DNA from: Chara braunii
Lineage: Eukaryota; Streptophyta; Charophyceae; Charales; Characeae
Direction of reading: 5' to 3'
Length of the DNA: 24,101 nucleotides
Assembly (NCBI GenBank): GCA_003427395.1
Contig: BFEA01000669.1
Span: 782,979 to 807,079 of the forward strand
Numbering within the stretch: the stretch's first letter is position 1; each line of letters begins with the position of its first letter. Positions 18,790 through 24,101 of the stretch are shown here, piece by piece. Both the position numbers and the translations under genes were made by a program. Under the pieces are notes generated by a model. It was not told the DNA's origin. It saw only the letters and a list, made by a program, of their open reading frames with translations, and ran no database searches.

Positions 18790-20209
18790 ATGGTTGCCGT
18801 CCCCGTGACAACCAGCGACGACGATTGGGACGACTCCACTTTCCTCATGGTCTTCACCCTGCTGCAGTGGATGAACCAAAGGAACGTCGTGGCGATGGCT
18901 GTCCTGCAAGCGGCCACTGCTTTTCCAGCGTGTGCCCGGTGTGTCGTCGGCCCTGTTGCTTCTCACGGGCACGGTGATGCATGGACTGCCAGTGGCGGAT
19001 ATGGCCGCGTGTGCTTTCGTTGGCCATATGGATGCTCGGCGCCGGGTTTGGGTGTTGGAACGTAGTGGCGGGGTGTGGAAGGATCTCCAGAGAGAGGGGG
19101 GCAGGCACGAGAAAGTTTATCGGCGCTTCTGCAGCCTTCCTCGACCGCTGTTCCACGAAGTCCTCGAGCGCATCGCTCCACGCATCCAACGTCAATCTAC
19201 GAACTGGAGACAACTTGTGCCGGCAGTGCAGAAATTCGCATGCGCGCTTCTGCGATGGGCGGCGGGCGGTTACTATAGACAGTCTGCCCACTCCCTCAGA
19301 TTGGGTTTGGCCACTGCTCTTCGGAGCAATGAGGATGTTGCACATGCACTCATCAGGGAGTACGGACATCTGCTAAGATTTCCTACAGACCAGAAGCTCC
19401 AAGAGACGATGGACGCTTTCGATCACAAAGGCTTTCCTGGGTGTGTGGGAGCGATTGATTGCACCCACGTGTACTTGGAGAAGCCGAGAAACCTCAGGGG
19501 GGATTGTTTCTATGATCGGAACGGGCAATTCTCTATCGTGGCATAAGTGGTATGTGACCATGAATGCAGGATTGTGAGTGTGTACGTGGGTGTGTCGGGG
19601 TCCGTTCACGATGGTCGGGTGCTCAGAATGTCTCCACTTTACAGGCGGGCGCAACGAGGCAAGGGAGTTTCGGTACGGGCGGTGAATTGCTTCGGGATAG
19701 AAGAGCGATTGGCAGGTATCTGCTCGGGGATGCAGGGTATCCCACATTGCCTTGGATCATGACTCCGGTCGGGGGCAACAACAGAACTACGGCTGAAGCG
19801 GTGTACGACGACTGCCACACGTCTGCGAGGTCGTGCATAGAGCGGACATTCGGCATGCTGAAGGCTGTGGCGTAACATCATCAGGAGGCATATCGGTAAC
19901 ATGAAAACAATTTGCAAAGAGTTTTTTGCGATCTGCATACTCCACAACATTATGGTGGACGCAAGGGTGCAGATGGATCCCGACCTGCTTTCTGACGAAA
20001 GCGACATTGATGGATCCGATGTGGAGAGTCGGCGTCCGCGTCGAAGGCCTCGCAGACGGAACCATCCGGCTCCTATCCCACCTCTGCCGGAAGAGGACGC
20101 CGCATGTGCTCTGGATTTGGGGAAGGAATTGCGCGAGAGCCTCATCACGCCTGTGTGGCATCACACACGCGTTCACGAACGTCCGCGACCAAACCCCTGG
20201 GGACGTTGA
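18790..20209 (+). pseudogene. PIF/Harbinger-type transposase (HARBI1-like nuclease), broken
   Basis: The N-terminal part (DDDWDDSTFLMVFTLLQWMN) starts at ATG 18790, then shifts frame near 18935 into the main part (RRVWVLERSGGVWKDLQRE; FACALLRWAAGGYYRQSAHS). The DDE nuclease signatures are GFPGCVGAIDCTHVYLEKP (Asp at 19457-19459), SGSVHDGRVLR (Asp at 19610-19612) and SCIERTFGMLKA (Glu at 19840-19842). This is the pattern of the DDE_Tnp_4 family. TAA at 19544-19546 interrupts between the two Asp motifs with the frame continuing; shifts near 19650 and 19875 follow. The C-terminus has CKEFFAICILHNIMVD and a basic Arg/Pro-rich tail ending at 20209. An intact protein would cut and paste DNA with a Myb-like partner, which is not seen here. 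A decayed host HARBI1-like gene cannot be excluded. Confidence 0.9.
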
Positions 20210-20503
20210 TGGTCGTCTGCCCCATCCATGAAGTAGACATTGTTTCATTTGTTGCTGGTCCTCTTTGTTTAATTTTATTGTATTCTATTTAATTTTGTTT
20301 AGTTTTATTGTCATTCACAAAGCCTCATCACGCACGTGTGGCATCACACACGCGTTCACAGACGTCCGCGACCGAACCCCTGGGGACGTTGATGGCCGTC
20401 TGCCCCATCCACGAAGTAGACATTGTTTCATTTGTTGCTGGTCCTCTTTGTTTAATTTTATTGTATTCTATTTAATTTTGTTTTGTTTTATTGTCATTCA
20501 CAA
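20138..20503 (+). repeat. 183-bp tandem duplication at the transposase 3' end
   Basis: Units 20138-20320 and 20321-20503 are identical in length and differ at about eight positions. Each starts AGCCTCATCACGC and ends TTGTCATTCACAA. The first 72 bp of unit 1 are the end of the transposase reading frame and the rest is T-rich 3' flank, so the second unit carries a copy of the C-terminal codons. Confidence 0.97.
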
Positions 20504-20513
20504 CCATGATGAA

Positions 20514-20517
<4 letters not shown>

Positions 20518-20571
<54 letters not shown>
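20518..20571. repeat. (CT)27 microsatellite
   Basis: A pure CT run of 54 nt directly follows the 183-bp duplication and precedes the first copy of the ~84-bp core repeat. Confidence 0.98.
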
Positions 20572-20575
<4 letters not shown>

Positions 20576-20650
20576 TTCGTTTTGTTCTATTTTTGTTGTC
20601 GGAAATACTTTGTAGTGTGTTCAGCAAACAAAACGGAGGAGGGCGATGAC

Positions 20651-20654
<4 letters not shown>
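20571..20654 (+). repeat. Microsatellite-bordered core repeat, copy A
   Basis: It starts TTTGCTTCGTTTTG, contains TAGTGTGTTCAGCAAACA and ends GGGCGATGACACA. It is flanked by (CT)n on both sides. It is the most diverged of three copies (see 20746 and 22556). Confidence 0.85.

Positions 20655-20655
<1 letters not shown>

Positions 20656-20736
<81 letters not shown>
20656..20736. repeat. (CT)40 microsatellite
   Basis: A pure CT run of 81 nt lies between copies A and B of the core repeat. Confidence 0.98.
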
Positions 20737-20738
<2 letters not shown>

Positions 20739-20745
20739 TTTTTTT

Positions 20746-20826
20746 TTGCTTTGTTTTTTTCTATTTTTTTGTCGTGAAGAGTTTATAGTGTGTTCAGCAA
20801 ACAGAATGGAAGATGGTGATGACACA
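20746..20826 (+). repeat. Microsatellite-bordered core repeat, copy B
   Basis: It shares TTTGCTTTGTTTTTTTCTA, GTCGTGAAGAGTTTA and GTGTGTTCAGCAAACAGAA with copy C at 22556 and, less closely, with copy A. It is preceded by (CT)n and followed by (CA)n. Confidence 0.9.
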
Positions 20827-20829
20827 TAC

Positions 20830-20877
<48 letters not shown>
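20821..20877. repeat. (CA)n microsatellite
   Basis: A CA run with two small interruptions at its start follows copy B of the core repeat. Confidence 0.97.
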
Positions 20878-20879
<2 letters not shown>

Positions 20880-21680
20880 CTACTAGTTAACTAACCCCCT
20901 ATCTATAAATTACATACATATATAGACATCCAACCCCCAACTCTCAAACGCTCTGATATACAGCCTCAACACACACACCCACACAGACATCTTGGACTAA
21001 AAACATAATATCCTGCACAAACAATAGTGCTTCACCCTCTTGCAATCCACCCTTGCCCCCCCCCCCAAAAAAAAAACCACCACCCCACCCGCAGAAAAGA
21101 AACATGAGATCCCGGAAATACAATAGCCTAAGAGTATTTGCGAAAAGAGAAAGAGAAACACACACCGTCCGCAAAAAAAACAAAAAAAAGAAAGCAAATA
21201 CGACAAAAACCTCGAAACGTCAAACAAGTCCGCACGACAAGGGCAAACCCGCTCACTATGCACAAAAAATCGGTCGAAAACCAAAAGGCTTGGCAGAAAA
21301 AACGTGATAGAAAACACGAGCAAAGGACCCCGACAAAACACTACCCACCGTAAAAAAGCAAACAACCCCTACAGAAGATATCACACTCACTATCACGAAA
21401 CACCAACTCTGCAGACCCATGGTCCACCAAAAAATCTTTTCTTCCCTCAAAAAACCCCCCACCCTCATGAGTACAGAACACGGCCACAAACCGAAACCTC
21501 CCGCTCAATACACAAATCCCCGCCCCCCTGCAGCTCAAAGTTCCTATTTTAGAACACCTGATACACAGACAACGCCCTCTTTCTATCAACAATCCTGTCG
21601 CCAGACTTGCGCAATCTGCACAACTCCGATGCGACTTACCTCCGTACTAGGGACTGCAGCCCGACGAAGCCCACCCGACT
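20878..21680. other. G-poor non-coding stretch
   Basis: The + strand is rich in A and C and strikingly poor in G, with ACCCCC and CCCAAAA blocks and a C run followed by an A run at about 21058-21076. Frames on either strand give low-complexity products (Phe/Leu/Gly-rich on -, Lys/Thr/Pro-rich on +). I see no supported gene. Confidence 0.6.
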
Positions 21681-22325
21681 TTGTTGGCTCGGATACCTAG
21701 TGATAGCAGATCCTGGGCACACAACGTAACCAGAATCCATCCTAGGCCTGACACCGCACTACGTCTACATGCGCTCACCAAGACTGCTCCTTTGAAGATG
21801 GCAGCGATGGCTTCGGCGAATGACGGACACGTCACTGATGCAGAGATCAACGCACACGCGGTAATTGTGACACATACCTATTCACCCCCTACTCATCTCC
21901 CACTACTTCAAACCCCCTATATCCTACGTTCTGCCTTACACCTCATACTATACGCCCATCACACACCTGAACCCGCTCCACGCAACACCTCCCAACTATC
22001 ACCCGCAACTCCTACACCTCATATGCACCCACCACTATCACCTAAACTCACTGCTTGGGCCGCCCCTACTCCCCTGGCGATTGGGCCTGTTGATGCAGAA
22101 AGTCACCCATACTTGCAGACTTCTCTCGTCCTTTTTCCCTCTGATGAGCCGTTTGGCCCAAACGGCGAAAAGCGCTTCAGGGATGCGCCACCCTCCTTCC
22201 TCGATCTGGAGATCGGTCCTGTCGAAGAAGGTTCTCCTTCTCCTTCTCCTACCTTCTTCTCCTCAACTTCCTTTTGGTCCCCCTTCCCCTACCCCTCCTT
22301 CCTTTCCCCCTCTCCCCCTTGGTAA
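21681..22325 (+). CDS. Possible Pro/Ser/His-rich hypothetical protein (214 aa)
   Basis: An open frame of 214 codons with no recognised domain. The first third is of ordinary composition (LKMAAMASANDGHVTDAEIN). The middle is Pro/His/Thr-rich and the end is a Ser/Pro/Phe repeat (SPSPSPTFF). The bases are G-poor, which lowers the chance of TAG and TGA, so length alone is weak evidence. No promoter or splice signal was found to support it. It could be an exon fragment or chance. Confidence 0.2.
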   Translation: MLARIPSDSRSWAHNVTRIHPRPDTALRLHALTKTAPLKMAAMASANDGHVTDAEINAHAVIVTHTYSPPTHLPLLQTPYILRSALHLILYAHHTPEPAPRNTSQLSPATPTPHMHPPLSPKLTAWAAPTPLAIGPVDAESHPYLQTSLVLFPSDEPFGPNGEKRFRDAPPSFLDLEIGPVEEGSPSPSPTFFSSTSFWSPFPYPSFLSPSPPW

Positions 22326-22555
22326 GAGGTGAATGGCATTGTGATAATAGGAGAATGTGAGCTATGGCTGTAGGTGTACAATGGTGACCCATGCGATTAG
22401 ATAGCATGATGCTTTGCTTGTTTTGTGACTTTGCATACTATTCGTCTCATTACTGTTCCTGGCTACGCCAGGTTGTGCAATTGCTTTGCAATTTGTCTCA
22501 CAAAACACACATACACGCACATGCACACACACACTCTCTCTCTCCCCCTTTTTTT
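22326..22555. other. Short intergenic stretch with mixed CA/CT repeats
   Basis: Ordinary sequence runs to about 22500; then CA- and CT-rich microsatellite sequence leads into copy C of the core repeat. No gene is seen. Confidence 0.6.
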
Positions 22556-22640
22556 TTGCTTTGTTTTTTTTTCTATTTTTTTTGTCGTGAAGAGTTTAGA
22601 GTGTGTTCAGCAAACAGAATGGAAGATGGCGATGACACAC
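22556..22640 (+). repeat. Microsatellite-bordered core repeat, copy C
   Basis: It is nearly identical to copy B about 1.8 kb upstream, including GTCGTGAAGAGTTTA, GTGTGTTCAGCAAACAGAA and GGAAGATGGCGATGACACA. CT/C-rich sequence precedes it and a long (CA)n follows. Confidence 0.92.
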
Positions 22641-22658
22641 ACGCGCACACATGCACAC

Positions 22659-22712
<54 letters not shown>

Positions 22713-22759
22713 ACACACACGCACAAACACACACACAGTGTCACACACACACATGTGTG

Positions 22760-22815
<56 letters not shown>

Positions 22816-22873
22816 TGTGCGTATGTGTGTGTGTGCATGACCGTATGTGTGTGTGTGCATGTGCGTGTGTGTG
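22634..22873. repeat. (CA)n joined head-on to (TG)n
   Basis: Imperfect CA repeats (about 22634-22753) meet imperfect TG repeats (22754-about 22872) with a perfect 24-bp palindrome at the junction (22742-22765, centre 22753/22754). Both tracts are alternating purine-pyrimidine, prone to Z-DNA, and together form a long imperfect inverted repeat. Frames through it on both strands are artefacts. Confidence 0.95.
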
Positions 22874-23661
22874 AGCATAGCCGAGAAATTGTAGCAAGAA
22901 CAGACAGGGACGTAACACACAAAAGCCTCGAAAACGAAGAAGCTCAAATTATGGAAATCCAAAAACAGTGAACGAACCCCTGTAACAGTTCCGATCAAAT
23001 GAAAGCAATCACGATGACACGAGCGCTTTGCCGGCCCACTATAGAAAGAGAAGATGGGCTTCAGCACCCTCGCGATGCGAAGACATTCACAAAAATAATA
23101 GAAAAACAAGCACCCCTCACACTGCTCACACCACATGCCACGTGGCATTTCCCGTGCTACATTCGAAAACACATCGAACATTCGTCCACTTGCATGCCCA
23201 AGATTGAGCGCCTCGCCCACCCCAGTTCTTCGTCTCCGTACTCGACCACTAATCACGAGCCTTTTCGCCAGTGATGAGCTCCTCCAACATAGTGCCACGT
23301 GGCAAAAACGTTGAACGATGGCCGAGCGGATCACCCACCCCAAAAATCGACCGTACCCCATTCGCTTTCGACACTTCAATATGCCACGCCTTTGGACTGT
23401 CCGCGCCCGCCACACCCCAATTGCCACGTCAACAAAATTCATTCCATCTGCCCAGTCATCCCAACTGGCATGTGGGCCATGCCCTGTTGATGTCCCTGAA
23501 GCGCAACAGTTGACGCAGAGGTTCCATCATCGTAGCAGCAGTCCGATCTCCATAGCCGGTCTTCGCGTTGAATCACAAGGTGCCACATGGCACATCACAA
23601 TCACCGGCGGCAAAAAAACGTGCGCTGGCAAGACCACAGCCACGCACTATCATCTACATAC
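22874..23661. other. Non-coding DNA with repeated TGCCACGTGGCA motifs
   Basis: No supported gene on either strand. The palindrome TGCCACGTGGCA occurs at 23136-23147 and 23292-23303, with the variant TGCCACATGGCA at 23581-23592 and half-sites at 23382 and 23422. CACGTG is the G-box bound by plant bZIP and bHLH factors. If the - strand gene at 23662-24082 is real, part of this stretch would be its first intron. Confidence 0.6.
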
Positions 23662-24082
23662 GGATCTCTCCATGAAGATATCTGCGACCTACGAGTGGCG
23701 GATCGAGGAACGTGTAGTAGAAGGCGCCCATGTCTAATCTCGCCCCGTGCTCGGTCGCGAGGTTGTCGATAAGGTTGAGAACGATGTCGCCGACGATGTC
23801 GACTTGCAAGTTCGCCCAATCGTCGGGGATGAACTCCCCTGTCTTCTTCACGCACAGGAGGACGTGTGACAAGTGGCGTTTCCAGTATCCTAGAGCGGCG
23901 TCGATGTCGATGGCAGCTTTGTCGTTCACGTCGATGGAGTAGAACCGGTACGACTGCCGCGTTATCTCCAGCCCAAAAATGTCGACAGGGCGACAGAAGA
24001 AAGCATCACGCTCTCTACGCCTTTCCCAACACATCAAGCTTTCCCCCCTCACAATCTCCCTCCAGGCTAGCTCGGTGGCCAT
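23662..24082 (-). CDS. Unrecognised protein, probable first exon
   Basis: The ATG at 24082 reads MATELAWREIVRGESLMCWE, in good context (G at -3, G at +4) and just downstream of a GA-rich 5' leader. The product is of normal composition, for example RPVDIFGLEITRQSYRFYS, AALGYWKRHLSHVLLCVKK and DDWANLQVDIVGDIVLNLI. Third codon positions are strongly G/C-rich (GTC, ATC, CTC, GAC), unlike the flanking DNA, which argues for a real coding exon. The frame would stop at TAG 23654-23656, but GTATGT, a strong plant-type 5' splice site, lies at 23661-23656, so the exon may end at 23662. No family is recognised and no signal peptide or membrane segment is visible. The + strand frames overlapping it look like shadows. 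Confidence 0.5.
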
Positions 24083-24086
24083 GTCT

Positions 24087-24101
24087 CCTCTCTCTCTCTC
24101 T
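24087..24101. repeat. (CT)n microsatellite at the window end
   Basis: A CT run reaches the right edge. It would be a (GA)n in the 5' leader of the - strand gene. Confidence 0.9.

Noticed and set aside
18193-18972. 259-codon minus-strand frame
   Set aside because: Pro/His/Arg-rich product without a domain, overlapping the transposase start on the other strand; a stop-free shadow is more likely.
20472-20873. Arg/Glu-rich and Ser/Leu-rich frames
   Set aside because: They are translations of CT and CA microsatellites.
22391-22922. Frames of 103-149 codons rich in His/Thr or Cys/Val on both strands
   Set aside because: They are translations of CA/TG dinucleotide repeats.
23271-23737. Plus-strand frames of 61-139 codons
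   Set aside because: No domain, overlap with the better-supported minus-strand exon, and they run through the G-box repeat region.

Overview
The window looks like repeat-rich nuclear DNA from a plant-lineage eukaryote, most likely a charophyte alga close to Chara braunii. That assignment is from memory of the style of the gag and transposase proteins, not from a search. The evidence is two degenerate chromodomain-type Ty3/gypsy retrotransposons, a PIF/Harbinger-type transposase pseudogene, long GA/CT/CA microsatellites, an assembly gap, and almost no intact genes.

Layout. 1-1091: GA microsatellite and a leader-like stretch with a regularly spaced TTGACC array (390-498). 1092-6948: retroelement 1 on the + strand (gag, protease, RT, RNase H, integrase, chromodomain remnant). 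It is broken by many stops and frameshifts, by a 270-bp inverted-repeat insertion in gag and by a 26-bp triplication after the RT; its protease and RT have each lost a catalytic Asp. 6949-8000: tandem-repeat-bearing DNA. 8001-17499: retroelement 2, also +, with a left LTR end, a Met-tRNA-type primer binding site, gag, protease, RT, RNase H, integrase, chromodomain, polypurine tract and a full 1355-bp right LTR. Its RT is split by a 1504-bp non-autonomous DNA transposon (12362-13865) with clear terminal inverted repeats and an 8-bp target duplication; 863 bases of that insert are unknown (N). 17500-18789: no recognised gene. 18790-20209: Harbinger-type transposase pseudogene whose 3' end lies in a 183-bp tandem duplication. 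20504-22873: microsatellites, with three copies of one ~84-bp core lying against them, and a G-poor stretch. 22874-23661: non-coding DNA with repeated TGCCACGTGGCA palindromes. 23662-24082 (- strand): the start of an unrecognised protein with good coding character and a possible splice donor.

Function. No intact operon-like or novel multi-gene system is visible. The window is best read as layered transposon insertions: two retroelements, each invaded by a small DNA transposon, then decayed. Many of the retroelement stops are TGA in places that suggest CGA-to-TGA or TGG-to-TGA change. The points most worth following are the helically spaced TTGACC array, the ACGT-core minisatellite in the leader of element 2, the mismatched LTRs of element 2, the two clean nested insertions, the microsatellite-bordered core repeat, and the unknown minus-strand exon.
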